Shown one piece after another: positions 36,619 to 50,707 of a stretch of 64,000 nt of DNA. Origin of the DNA: Liolophura sinensis (taxonomy: Eukaryota > Mollusca > Polyplacophora > Chitonida > Chitonidae). Under the pieces are notes generated by a model. It had not been told where the DNA came from. It made no database searches and saw only the letters and a list, made by a program, of their open reading frames with translations. The position numbers were made by a program, and so were the translations under genes. The stretch covers positions 93,797,805 through 93,861,804 of the forward strand of contig NC_088295.1 in the NCBI RefSeq assembly GCF_032854445.1, written 5' to 3'. Positions within the stretch are counted from its first letter, which is position 1; each line of letters opens with the position of its first letter.

Positions 36619-39600
36619 ACCTCAAGTTTCTTTCTCCCCCAATCAAGCCAATTATACTTGGTGTAATGCTGCATTAGTTGATTAGGTGAATACACCTGAT
36701 GATATTTTGCCTTTCTTGGTAACCTTGCTCAGATCCTGGTACCTGCACTTGTGCATACATGTGTTGAGAGCATGTCATGAGATGATGACCTGATTAAATC
36801 TGGAGGACTACTTTGGGCAAGTCACAAACATTTCACTAATTACTGACACGAGATTCTCTAATTTTGTCTTTTTTACACAAATGAAAATCATGGCAGAGCA
36901 ATCAGTAAGGGGAAGCGAGGAGATGAGGTGATCACATGATACAGGACTTTACTGCCTGTCAGTAATGCCCAGCCAGAGTGGCATGCTGCATGCTTCCTGC
37001 GGTCTACTGATGAAGACGAGCTAACACCTCACAAACAGGAAGCAATACCTGGTTTCCCCATCAGGTACGGCCTGTTCAAAGCTTGTTACCATCACTTTAC
37101 TACCAGGTTATCTCCAGACTCTAAGGCAATCCGTGCCTTGTCCACAGGTGTCAATACAGTATCTTTGTGGCTTGGTTCCCCTCCCCACTCCCTTACTTTT
37201 CTGCACTAGACATCATCGATTACCAGACCACAGACAAGGCTGTAATGTACATGCCTTCACCTCAGCCAGTTTGCTCAAGTATTTTAGGCACACAGAGATG
37301 TTGACAGATGGCATTACAATCATCATTATGGGGATTTTGTGACAGACAGGAGCAAAATTGATGGCCTTTACAGAGTGTCTATTAGTACAAGCTGCTTTAT
37401 ATGCAAACCAGTCTGAAGTACACAATCACTGTTCACAGCCCAACCAACACACCACCAAATAATAGCACACATTCAGATTTACGCGAGCGGCCAATAGCCT
37501 TGGTCTATAATACCTGAACGGTCTATAAGACAATGAGTTGTTTGGATTGCATGGTGCGCATTGCTTTCTGTATAATGACTCTGAAAATGTGCAAGACATA
37601 CATCAGAATACAAGCCCCAGAGCTCCGTTTTTGCCATCTAAGCCAGTCTTTTGTGATCAAAAACTGTGTGGGTTGATGGTGATGGAGCCATTCTGAGCAA
37701 ACCCCCATTGGCTTCCAGCACGCAAAATTACATGCTCTAGCAGATCAGAAAATCAACTATGTGCAATAAAAGGTTTGGAATAGCATTACACAATGCTCTG
37801 GCATCGCACGACGGCTGGCCAACCAATGCATGAGTCAGATGAGGTGAAGAAACTACTGTGGAGCAGAGGCCGACATGTTGGGTATTGATCCATGGCGGCC
37901 ATGACAGATGCTCGGCTCCTCTGCCCTTGCTACTTCCTCATCAGGCTGGAAGACCCCGGCAGCCTTGCCGCCCAACCCTCAACCAGCCACAGTCAGAGCC
38001 ACAGCCACGTAATTTTGTCCCAAACAACAGCACTGGCCCTATAACCTGTGCCTCACAGAATCAATAGTGACTTCTCCAGCTACAGTTAGGACAATATACC
38101 CTAGCTAATGTCAGGAAGCCAAACCTGGCCATTACAATCTCACAATACATCACCAACCTGTTACTGGTGCCATGAATACACTTCTATCAAAATTGCTGCA
38201 AACAGCACAGTACCATTTTGTCCACACAACTCAGAAAGACCAATATCTTCATGGTGTTCCCTTCTGCAGAACTATGAAAACCCTGTTCGGTATCAGCCTC
38301 TCCTTACGCAGAAGCTAAAGAATCCTCTGGCTTGTTTCTCCCAACCAGATAACTACATATCCAAGGAGTTGGGAGAAATAGGAAATGTTTCTAAAAAAGA
38401 GCTGTTTGAACACACTCTCTGACATTTCTGAGAAACACCCTACATTCCACCACTGGTTTCACACCACAAGTGAAACAATATTCTGTCAATAAATAGTAAT
38501 ATCATGAAATATTACTATTGGTGTTGAAATTTATATCTTCCCAGCAGGATATCTTCCTATCGACCACTGAACACCAATCTAAAATGCAAACTAGAGTGGC
38601 AGTGGTCTGTTTTAAAGATGGTGGACCATGTACAATTAAAACAGGCATAAAACAGGAAAGAAACCTTCTTGCATAAAGCCTCGGAGGATTTGTCAGGGAA
38701 GAAGGGCTGAAGAGGGAAGTGCTTCTGTTCATTCTCTGGGTGATGTTCTGTGTCAGGCAAAACTAATGCATAATACAGATTTATAAAGCTTTGTACAGGC
38801 CATTGGACCAGGCAAAACTAACACATAAGACTACAGATCTACACTGCTGCATCTGGACAACCAGGTATAATGCAGAGGGGATTCACCTCTCAGCCTCTTG
38901 CTTTTAACCAGGTGGTTTGTTTCAGGGTCTTGACCATCTGGTCAGAGGCTTGGTAAGTTTCCCCTACCCCCATAAAGGTCTCTCTAGAGATCTGAACCAC
39001 ATTGGCTGGAGGGTAAAGTAAATGCTACAAGGAGATAATGTGGTTTTAACAAGGGACATAAGGTCTTGAGCAGTGTGAACCCATTAAATGTGGTCAGACT
39101 AATGTCAGCCATGTTTGCTGTGTTAAGTGAGCACATTCTCCAGGTAAAAGGTCCAGGTGTGCCTCCTGATCCACGCACACCTGGAATCTGTCTCCCTCCC
39201 CAGGAATGTCGCTCAATTAGCCCCAGGGCTAACTCTCTGCTGTCTTGGTACACACGCAGGAAAACAATGAAGCAAGCCCTCAACGCAATTCTTCTTAATG
39301 CATAACCCGCAAAAATCTAAAGGTAAGGTCTAATTAGCATACAGCGGAAGTTATTCTGTACCTCAATATGATGTGCCTTATGCTATGTCTTGGGGCAACC
39401 TTATATGTATATGTTTGAACAATGATATTGTCAAGTGATATCTGTGGTTCCAAAAGCTGCGTCAGAGTGCCTCTGGGTTTACAGGTGTGTTCATATGCCA
39501 ATACTACTTATCCAAGACCTGGCCTGCAGTACAGCCTGTGTGACTCAATCTCTCCTCACCAACACTGCACAGTCCAAAGGTACAGCCTATGATGAATCAC

Positions 39601-40079
39601 CTGCACAGTCAGCATATCCTCCAATGGACCTGGACTTGATGCAGCAGTCTAGACAGGGAAACAGACCAGCTGCAATCTGTCCCACTACAGTGACAATGGC
39701 GATTAGCCCTCTGGCTGTTAGGCCATGTACAGCTCTTGTATATCAGCACAGCCATGATGTAGAGAGATCACTATCTGATAATACATAGTGGCAGTTGGAC
39801 AGCAATGGTCGAATGAACAGTATACCCAGGTCACAAATAAGCACCATGATCACTTAATACAGGACACACCACAAATGGCGACCTTTTTATTAGGACGTAG
39901 CAAATTCTGTGATACATTTAGGTGGTTTCAATCTCCATGCATTAATTACTACCCGTTTAGGGTTGGATTCACGGGCCTTTTGAACAGCCATTGGTTAGTC
40001 TACAGGCAACAAGTATGACATGGTGTCCATTAGCACTTCTCCTTTAAAAGTACAAGATGATAGACGGTCAAGCAATAGT
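36619..40079. other. Intron 1 stretch without recognised features
   Basis: About 3.5 kb of unique-looking sequence with only short open frames (up to 117 codons at 39435-39788) that I do not recognise. No array or mobile element seen. Confidence 0.5.
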
Positions 40080-40308
40080 TTATTTATTTATTTGATTGGT
40101 GTTTTATGCCGTACTTAAAAATATTTTATTTATACGACGGCAGCCAACCTTATGGTTGGAGGAAACCAGGCAGAGCCACGGAAATCCACGACCATCTATA
40201 AGGTTGCCGACAGGCCTTCTCATATATGGCCGGAGAGCAAGCCAGCATGAGCTAGACTTGAACTCACAGTGAAGGCATGGCTCCTGGGCTAACGCCAAAA
40301 GCAATAAT
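40080..40308 (-). mobile_element. SINE, nearly complete, in intron 1
   Basis: Tail TTATTTATTTGATTGGTGTT, middle TATACGACGGCAGCCAAC, and AGCTAGACTTGAACTCACAG before the head side. The head end (GAGCCACGGAGGCC) is not clearly present, so the 5' end is truncated or diverged. Confidence 0.85.
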
Positions 40309-42884
40309 TAAATGCCTAACATTATAAATGGCTTACAATGATTAGACCTCTGTATCAGTCACATGTAAGGTATTACACCACTAACCTGTACTGTGTACAG
40401 GAATTTCTAGTCGTCAAACTCATTTTTTCAACTAACAGATAACAGTAGATTTAGTCGCATCAATTCTACTGCATGTGTGCAACTGTATCTAATGTTGGAA
40501 TTCTTTGTCTGTCAGAATTTAAATTGCACATGAACTATGACATTCTTGCTTATCTGCACGCCCCGGAAGCTTTGCTGCACTTGTCTTCAGAGGACATGAT
40601 ATTGTGCTGGTAACAGGTCCTATCTTATATTAGCTGGGTGTACTCTGCTAAAACTGGGAGAGAGGCCATCAGGTCTGCCAAACAATGTAGGATTCAGATT
40701 GCCTCAAGAGCACACCCCAGGTTAGCCCCTAATTGACAGCCCCTTTATACTGATAGCCTTTGGCCCCCTGACCCCAGAAAGGTCAACCAGGGAGACAGGC
40801 AGGGGTTCCCTCATCCCACCAGATGCACCCCCCCCCCCCACCACCCAACTGTGTAGGCTACTCCCATCCCTTCCTTTCCCCAAAAATGTCCAACAGTACT
40901 GTCTCCAGGAACCTGTCCAGCTTTAACAGTGAACTACAAAGCCAGCCCTCCTAAAACAATCCCAAAATATGTCCCATACAACTGATCAAGAACCAGCTAA
41001 GCTATAACAGTAAGTATAGCAAGCCCTCATAAACCATTCCACAGGGCACAAAAGTAATCCCTGCTCAGGTGATAAGGCTCACCCACCACATTCCCAGCTG
41101 ACAGGCTGGGTAAGACAAGCCACATGGTACTCCACCACCCTGCAGTACACACACGGCCACAAACCTCACCCATGCTACAGTGACATACACAGACAACACC
41201 TACTCCTTATCACACCCCAGGCACATAAAAGTGGTATAACTTTGAATCATAGAAAAACAATCAGATTTACCATTTTAGCAGTACGGAATTCCTATAACTT
41301 AACTCTAAGGAGATCAGAATTGTATGCAGACAGTGATGATTGACAAACCCTTTCACTTGATGCTCCTATCAGCCCAGGCCTGTGTTAACCAACATTCCAA
41401 CTGGTACTGCAATTAGTCAGTGCACAGCGCAACAACAGTAATCAGCTTTCAACTATCAGTACATCGCCAACTGTTCTGCCTCCCAACCCATTACATAACA
41501 AAGTGCACAAAAAGTACCACAATGTTGCTGAAAGAGAACTCTTTGTTGTACATTAAGGAAGAGAATAACTGAAATTGGCAACACTGTTACAACCCCACAT
41601 CACCCTTGATATAATATTCAACCTTACACTTCATAGCACATGCATACCAGTGGTATTTATTCCTGCTGTAGCTCTCCATCCCTCCCAGTTCAGCCATGTT
41701 TACTTATGTTACCAACAGATACCCAGTACCTTTACTCAGAGGTTAGCCGGATTTCATGGCTGCTGAATTAATCAGCTGTTTTACAGAATACCAACAAACT
41801 GCAGACAGCCCTCCCTTGTCAACAGGGTTGCTATACATTCTTACCCACTAACCCCTACCCTGACAGCCTGTCCTCCTGGCCCTGGATGGATGCAGCCCTG
41901 TCCTGTGACACTAACTCCCACCACCCTAACTCTATAGGTCAGGGGTTACTCTGTTGATGGTTTAGAGCCCTGATAAGATCTCTGCCCTCTTCCCTAACCC
42001 CCTCCCCCCTCCCCCCTGAGTCACTGCACCTCTCTCTAACCATTCTCTGTATTAATAGTCACTTTACAAGCCTATAAGAGCAAAGTTTCCCTCATTTGTG
42101 ACAAACCAACAAGTCATTCAAAAAGCACACAAACAAACACTCATTTTATACTGCAACAGTTAACCCCTTTCCTATGGAATCATGTAGTTGTGCAGTCCTG
42201 CTTCAAGAATCTAGTGTAGTAACAATTTGACAACAAATTTCACAACAATGTTTACAGCAGAAGTTTGATCAATTTTAATTCAACCTTGCCAGTGTGCTGG
42301 GTAGGGCATAAAGCAACTGCTACAAACAATTTAATTCTACATTGCTACATGTATTATTCTGGTATCTTTACACTTGACTATATGCATAACACACAAAATG
42401 TTAAGACTATGCTACATTGTTCTTCATGAGAAGTAAGTAACAATGTAGCAGTTGTTGATGGAGACAAATGAGGAGAGATGTGGATATCCCAGTTTGTGCT
42501 GGGCTGCTGATTGATGCTCCAGAACAATGGTCAAGGAATGGCCCTCTGGGGACAATGGGACTAATTAACAATGCCTACAGCCCCACAGCTCCCTGCCCAG
42601 CCTCCATCACACCCAGAGCCAGGCCAGCTGCTCAACTCAAACCCCAGTGAAACCAAACCTGGCAATATTCAAATAATACGCACAACTGTAACCAAGCTAG
42701 CAGCCAGCCAGACAGAGGATAATTGGTCTTGCGAATAAATACTGCCCTTAAAATCTACATTGGCTGCATTACAGAATACAGGGCAGTCCATAGCCAGCGA
42801 GCAAGCTCTTCTCTGAGGGTGAAAGTGATACTGAACTTAAAAGGCTACATTGCTAAGAACTGAGCCATGAAGTATGAATTAAGA
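40309..42884. other. Intron 1 stretch without recognised features
   Basis: Unique-looking sequence with a poly-C run at about 40829-40840. No gene or repeat recognised. Confidence 0.5.
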
Positions 42885-42989
42885 CCAGGGCTGAGTTGTT
42901 CAAAGTGTATTAGCAGTTAAGCCAAGACTAGTATTAAGATTTAACCCTGGCTTAACTTTTAATACATTTCTCAACAACCAGCCCCAGGA
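42885..42989. mobile_element. Palindromic MITE, about 100 bp
   Basis: The left arm begins CCAGGGCTGAGTTGTTCAAA and runs to GTTAAGCC. The right arm, read in reverse, begins CTGGGGCTGGTTGTTGAGAA and also runs to GTTAAGCC. Arms of about 39 bases surround a short AT-rich middle. No coding capacity. The target duplication is not clear, so the superfamily is open (hAT-like ends are a guess). Confidence 0.75.
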
Positions 42990-45900
42990 TACAGAGAATG
43001 ACAACGTTTCTACTTCTGTTGAATGGTGTGCACATTTCCACAGCATTACTGTGTGTGATGTTGGGGGCATGTATCAGCTAGCATCATCCTTTACTCAGCC
43101 TTGACTACATGTCACTACCAATCAGTATACACTCCAGTTATTACTATATCACTGTTCACAGCATTAAGTGGATCACTGGATCTGCTACTCTATTCTGCAT
43201 AGATAATATAAGTATTAATAACTTAATTAGGCTCAACAGCAGAACACTCCTGCGGGTTTCTCAACTGTAACAGCTGAATCAGGTCCCCCAAATAATGCCA
43301 CACACCATTTAATTGCCTCTGATGAAATCAAATGGGGGTAATTAACACTTGCAAGGTTCAAAACAAACTAATTTATCACCCATTTTGTGGTGTATTACAG
43401 CAGGAAAAAAATAAAACAAAATACAATTTGCAATATTTCATGTATTGCCACCTGTGTAAATACTCATTGATGACTTCATGGGAAAATATGACATAGAGAG
43501 ACATCTCTCACAGATGGGATCAATCAGTAGCGCAGTCTGGCATTGGGTCATTCTCTTGTCCCACTGAGTTCTCCCTGTCCCTTCTTCTACCCTTCATCTT
43601 CCATTCTCATCAACAATGACCATTCCACTCTCATCATCACACTCTTCCCCTCCTATCATCAGCCCCCCCCCCCCCCCACTATCTCCATCCCCTTAATCTC
43701 TTGGTGCCTCCTCACTCTCAGCCCTCTCTCCCTCCTCACCCTGAATGACCAGTTGAACAGGCATATTAGATGTATCCACCCCCAGGTTAGAGCTTCTGGG
43801 ATCTGAAGACTTCCTCATACCCTCATAAGCCATCCTTTGCCCCCCCACCCCCCCACCCCCCACCCAACACACACACACCACAGCAGTCACTATCTTTGTC
43901 ACCATCTTAGACCACACATCAACGTTGATTACATCATGTTATACCCCTACATGATTTTAGCACAAATTATTAGTGTTGCACATATCAAACATGAAGCCAT
44001 ACAGGAAGTGCTGATTGATGCGTGCAACAGGACAAGGCTTGGGTCTGACAATGATCACAACCTGCACACAGCAGTTATACACTTATGCATGTTGCACAAC
44101 ACACTAAGTACACAAATACAGGCTTCTGTGTTTTGAGGCTAACAACAGAACAGAATGTCTTTCCAGACCTCCTAAACACACATTTTCTGAACCATAATTC
44201 CACAAACCAATAGATATTTCAAGAACTGCCAACGCAGTGAGGGAGCAGAGATCATTTATGTTTTATAGTGCAGCAAAAAGTCAAAACCCTATTAAGGAAT
44301 TACATTGGATTTTAAGGACATCAGACAGAAAAATATGGTAGCTATAGGGTAATGATAATCCCTTCCAAGGTGTTTGTCTAACACATGTGTGAGCCCTAAA
44401 TTCCTCCATTCTACACATAACTAAAGTCTGGGGCAAACTGCCTGGGAATGCTATGAGTGCAGTGACACTATTAGATTCGTATTAGGGGGTAATTTACCAC
44501 ATGGCCCAACAGGCATGCTCTCTCTCCTGAGTCTCCCTACAGTCACATGGTGGCCACCACTCAGGGAGTGAGTCCAGGGAGTCACAGTAAACCCCACCAA
44601 TCCATCATCATCATACTAAATACAGATTATCCCTACAGCACCTCCCATACACTTCAATCCATAGACAGCATTATCCTTACACAACCAATCCTATCAATTA
44701 ACCATTATTACCCTATGTCTCAGGAATGTGAAGTGGGCTCAACCAAACTCAATCACTCCAAAATTCCTGACTAATACCATACAGGCCCAGTCTAATCGAT
44801 CCTCTCTGTTAATACAAATAATGAATTCATCCCTCACCCAGTTTATTACATCTAATGCATGACAATAGGAGAAAATTCTCGGGTTACATACCACCACCAC
44901 ACAACTGCCAGGCTTTTCATCTGCCACTAAGCAACTCGATAAATCCGTTTTCTGTCCGTCTGTCTGTCAGTCAGTAAGACTTTGGACATCCTATCTTTTA
45001 ACATGGGCGTCTTATCTTTTACCACTAGCTATTCACTTAAGGAAGGGCCTGAGTACATGAAATAATGTATAGAGGGGACAACATTTTTTGCTTTTATTAT
45101 TCATACTTAAGTACAATTTTTGTTTGTGCTCTGCTGCATCGGTAAACTATGGACAAGAAAGTTGCACCTCATTTTATGGCAACAGAAGAAAGGAATGCAA
45201 ATATGTATCACAACTTATGAACAGTTTATTCTGATTTCCATATCATAGCTTAGTCTGAACAATGAACATGCCTGACAGCAGAAACATATTCCCACACTAC
45301 ATCACTAGATTTCATTTTCTCTTCCCTCTCGTTTTTCTCTTCCCTCCAATTCAGAACTTCACTAGTCAGCTTCATCCCACAAGTGAAAACAAAAGAACAC
45401 ACAAAAAATCCATAAATAAAGTGAATATTGATTTAAGGTTGGTAACAATGCCTGCGCTGCAGTTGTGACTGGCTATTTTGGAACAAATATAAGGATTAAT
45501 GGACAGACACCAGGTATAAGTACTGGGCAGTTCTGCTGGCCATGGCTGTACCCAACCATATCACAGTACTGTACTCAGACACCACCATCTCCTGGAGTAA
45601 TCAACTAAGACTTGGCTAGCCAACACAAGACACAATCAGACTAGGTGGACTGGCATGGAGGGTCAGGGTGTTTACAAACAGCATGTCAGGGGTAGGGTTC
45701 TGTCAGGCCTCACTAGGGCGCAGGGAGAGCAGAGGAGAGGGAACTGGAGAGGACTGCCATGGGGCCTAGGGGAGGGGAAATGAGAGCCCTAGCTGGCTGG
45801 GTATGGGGATCAGGAGATGGGGGATACATCTGATAATGGTGAGGGACTAGCTGACAATATCATGTTTACAGAGAAAGGCCTGAGTGGTGAGGGGCAGTGG

Positions 45901-47950
45901 GAGGAAGGCAAGTGAGCCAGCCAGCCATCAGCCCCATGACAGTTCCCAGCAGCTCTATAGTTACAGCCTTTTGTTGAATACACAATGGCTTCTGCCAGGC
46001 CTGCCAGAACAGCAACAAGCACTGGATGGACATGGAGCAGGCTAACCACAGTGACTCAATCAAGGGGTACACTTGATGCTACATTAAAAGTAACACTTTG
46101 TGACAGAATTACAAACACACCCAGCCCTATTCTGAACTGTGATCGCATGGTTCCAGTAGCTCAGTACAGGACTACAACAGGAACAATGGTACTGACACAA
46201 TCCCTTGACAGAGATAGAGCTCAATACAACTGTTTGTTAAAAATCTTAGGTAAATTTGTGTCCAGTGGGCATCGTTCACAGGGCATATGTCCAAGTGGTA
46301 CGAGAGGTACTCCAGAGAAGCCGACTTTGTTGGCTAGTGTTGTGCTGGCAAGAGGCAGGGGTCTGCTCTCAGCTCAGGACAGCTGTACAGCCTATATTCC
46401 ATCAATCCCTACACAGCAGAACAGGTCTGACTCATGAACACAAATTAATTACATATAACATCCATTGTGCCATTTGCCTTTGTGACACTGCCAGCATGAT
46501 GGGTTAACTGCACAGAAAACACAGGTTAGTGGTGCGCTGAAATAAACCAGAGCTCTCTGAAACCTTCACAGTGAATTAATAATGCCTTACACTTCGAGTG
46601 GAAGAAAGGTATAGAAAATATGAATGTCTCTGGAGGATATCCTACTTCATTCACATGACACAAGCGGACAAGTCCTATGTATCACGACATCCTCTCCAGC
46701 CTGAGCTACCTCTGGGACTGCGGTCACAAAGCTATCTTACACTCAAAATTTCAATGATAAAATTTGCTACATTCCTTTCTGTTATGTTAGCTGTATTCTG
46801 TTGTACCACAACTTGCCTGAAATATTTAGATTTGTTATGGAAGAAATAACAATTTTACACTGATTTAAAATTCTGACTGAAGTCTAGGATGGCAGTCACC
46901 ACCATAAGCACTTTGCTTATATAAACATGGCACACAGACTGTCTTGCTGTAAACCAGGTAGTGCTATATAACCAACACTGCCATCAAGGTGCACTGAATA
47001 TTCAAATAAAACTCTATTGCTTCAAAATACCTGAACATCCATATTTCACCATTACTTCAGAATACCTCCAAGTTTTGTGCTCACCAGAGCAGCTACTTGT
47101 ACACACTAAGACACAATCATTCCATCAGACCCAATCACCACACTGAAAACCTGTATATTCAATCACCACTGCTTCAGGTTACCTTCACCAGCCTTAATTC
47201 ATCCTGCTGTATAACTGACAGTTTAATAAGTATATACACATACAACATGTTTAGAAAAAGCCAACATGCCTTTTTTTCTAAACTTGAAAAACAAGACAGC
47301 TTAAAATTAACTGAACAATCTCAATAAAAGGCTGGCAAATGTATGTATGTTCTAGACTTCCCCTCACATGCAAGTATTGTCAATGATACAGAGCAATTTG
47401 AGTAAAGTGCTGAGCGTGACATATAGAGGCGGAAACAATTCAGGTCAGTCAACTTATGTGTGGCAGTAATTATCAGCTTAGCAGAGCCAGCAACACATTA
47501 CTGTCAGCACACAACAAGCACCCATACTTCAGTCTACTGTCTTTAATCCAATGTAATTACATAAACCGGAAATGCTGCAAAAATCAACAAAGGCTATCAA
47601 AGAAATTATTTACCGAGATCTGCCATGTCGGAAGCTTAGTGTGAAATAAAATCGATAGCACATGCTCTCAGTGATTTCATGAAGACCAAATCAGCAGGAA
47701 TAGAACATAATTGGACTAGACTCAGCCTCATGTTTCATAAGCACATTGTAACTTGTACAAGGAAACTCCAAAGATAATGACAAAATGTATTCCTAGGATA
47801 TAAATGCTCATTCAAGTCACTATAATCCCAGTTTACACACAAGCCATCCTAAACCTATATTAATCGAGTCATAAACCAAGATAAATTCAAAGGTGCAGTC
47901 TACTGATGATGTAGAACCTGTGTATTCTTACCCAGCGTTCGGCTGTGTGT
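42990..47950. other. Intron 1 stretch without recognised genes
   Basis: About 5 kb with poly-C tracts at about 43664-43678 and 43842-43863 and only short unrecognised open frames (the longest is 150 codons at 45985-46437). No array or mobile element recognised. Confidence 0.5.
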
Positions 47951-47957
47951 ATATACA

Positions 47958-49160
47958 TCCATGATGGAGCGTCGTGTTATGAAGTGACTGTGGTACAGCA
48001 TGGAGCATCGCATTATGAATTGACTGTGGTACAGGATGGAGCGCCGGGTTATGAAGTGCCTGAGGTACAGGATGGAGCGTCACGTTTTGCAGTGACTGTG
48101 GTACAGGATGGAGCATCGCATTATGAAGTGACTGTGGTACAGGATGGAGGGTCCATTATGAAGTGACTGTGGTACAGGATGGAGCATCGTGTTATGAAGT
48201 GACTGTGGTACAGGATGGAGCGTCGCGTTATGAAGTGACTGTGGCACATGATGAAGAGTCGTGTTATCAAGTGACCGTCACACATGATGGAGCTCCACGT
48301 TTTGAAGTGACTGAGGTACAGGATGGAGCGCTGCGTTATGAAGTGACTGTGGTACAGGATGGAACGTCACGTTATGGAGTGACTGTGGCACACGATGGAG
48401 CGTCACATTATGAAGTGACTGTGGCACATGATGGAGAGTCGCATTATGAAGTGACTATGGTACAGGATGGAGCGTCGGGTTATGACATGATTGCGACACA
48501 TGATGGAACGCCACGTTACGAAGTGACTGTGATGCAGGATGGAGCGTCGCGTTATGAAGTGACTGTGGTACAGGATGGAGTGTAGTGTTATGACTTGACT
48601 GCAGCCCACGATGAAGAGTTGTGTTATCAAGTGACTGTGGTACAGGATGGAGCATCACGTTATGAAGTGACTGTGGTACAGGATGGAGTGTCACGTTATG
48701 AAGTGACTGTGGTACAGGATGGAGTGTAGTGTTATGACTTGACTGTGGCCCACGATGAAGAGTTGTGTTATCAAGTGACTGTGGTACAGGATGGAGCATC
48801 ACGTTATGAAGTGAGTGTGGTACAGGATGGAGCGTCACGTTATGAAGTGACTGTGGTACAGGATGGAGTGTTGCGTTATGAAGTGACTGCGGTACAGGAT
48901 GGAGCATCGCGTTATGAAGTGACTGTGGTACAGGATGGAGCATCGCGTTATGAAGTGACTGTGGTACAGGATGGAGCATCGCGTTATGAAGTGACTGTGG
49001 TACAGGATGGAGCATCACGTTATGAAGTCACTGTGGTACAGGATGGAGCATCGCGTTATGAAGTGACTGTGGTACAGGATGGAGCATCGTGTTATGAAGT
49101 CACTGTGGTACAGGATGGAGCATCGCGTTATGAAGTGACTGTGGTACAGGATGGAGCATG
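47958..49160. repeat. 36-bp minisatellite, about 34 copies, in intron 1
   Basis: The unit is GTGGTACAGGATGGAGCATC then GCGTTATGAAGTGACT. One unit at about 48150 has lost a single base. Reads as a 12-residue repeat on the plus strand, but two units carry an in-frame TAG (about 48583 and 48727) and most copy-to-copy changes alter residues, so it does not behave like protein-coding sequence. Confidence 0.96.
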
Positions 49161-50707
49161 TCACACAATATTCCGTATAATCATTCTCACCAATAAAGGG
49201 ATTGAGGAGCCATACTTGGCCAAATCAGTGGATTACCATGCCACTCTTCACACCATTAAGAAAACCAATTCACTCTACATGATTAAACCAATTAGGCCCT
49301 AGTGGTGTGTTATGTAAGCCACAAGCCCTGGCTTCTGTGGGCCTAAGGGGATTAAGATGGCCCTGGGCAGGCTGAAGTCCTCAGGGGAGGAGGAATGCCT
49401 CTAGGGCAAATCTCCACAAGGGCATTTGACTGGGCTCACACAGATAATAATAAGCAGGCATTCTCCACACCAAAAAATGCTACGAAAATATGCATTTGAG
49501 CACCTATTCACAGGAAGACACAAGAGTGTGTTGACACAATAGGCCAACATTTTGCCAGATCTGCCATGTCTGTTCTTGATCATCACAGTATTTATTTTTT
49601 ATTTAATCATTTCATTGATGTTTTACACCACACTCAAGAATATCATCACAGTATCTAATTTTCACCAACTCACTACACCCACTCTGATTTATTCCTCATT
49701 GATACAACTACAGGTACAACACTCAAAAAGATCACAAAGGGTCCCCACATTTTAAACTTCACAGTTCTGGACACGAAGCAAATGGTACATAATCACTTTT
49801 AATTATAAGATACCTAATCTCTTCACCTCGTGACCACAAAGCCTACTGAAGGTAGACATAATTGTAACTTCAGTAAGAGCACGAAATATAATGTAATCCC
49901 TGAGAACTGCCAGCTGACAGACTGTTATAGTTTCAGTCCTTCCTTGCAATATAAAGCATAGAGAAGATTCCACAGAAATCACTAAACAGGACTGAAGTAA
50001 ACAGAAGTGACAGTGTTAATGATTCACATCAAATAGCTTCAATATGATCCAGGACCACAGGTTACAGAGCTCTTTCACTTTTCCTTTTCCACAAACCAGC
50101 AGGGGGATAAACAGGGTAATTTAGCAAGAATCCATTCACTTTATACGCTCAACTCACTGGGTGGTATTAAAGGTACATGCAACAATAACATCTGAACACT
50201 GCCATGGTGGTTACAAAGTTTTCAGTTGTGCCACAGATGTAGATTTCTTCTAATGGGTGAAACTCCATTTGATTGAATTTTCTCTTCTGACAACCAAATA
50301 TCTGGTGGGTGGTTTTAATTTACCGTCCACACATTGGAACATTAATATTATATCTTGAACACTTTTGTTATCACACACAATTTTCAAATTGAGGTCACAA
50401 CTCAGATTTCATTTAGAGACCTCCTCACATACTGTTTCACCACTGCCTTCCAGCTTAAGTGTGATTTTGTGTGTCCATACACTTGGTCTGTCCCTGACTC
50501 ACTTCCAATGACTACTGCAATTCTGATTATAGCCTTCCCATTTCCAGATCCAATATCAGTTATTAGCAATGAATTATCAGTCATTATTTCATACATCACA
50601 CGCAACAACTATTTCTGAAGTTAAATGTTTGATTATGTTATCTTATTTCACATTAGTTCCTCAATTTATCCATGATGTAGCTGAAATGCATGTATAAGTA
50701 CTGTCAA
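49161..50707. other. Intron 1 stretch with a SINE tail remnant
   Basis: A short SINE tail in minus orientation lies at about 49590-49640 (TTTCATTGATGTTTTACACC, ACTCAAGAATAT). The rest shows no gene or repeat. Confidence 0.6.

Noticed and set aside
36049-36666. Cys/Trp-rich 18-residue repeats on the minus strand and a 205-codon frame on the plus strand
   Set aside because: Both strands are open because the 54-bp unit is a multiple of three and lacks stops; a single 2-base deletion also breaks the frame.
48163-49302. A 12-residue protein repeat (VVQDGASRYEVT type) on the plus strand
   Set aside because: A one-base deletion at about 48150, two in-frame TAG codons and mostly residue-changing substitutions between units argue against coding.
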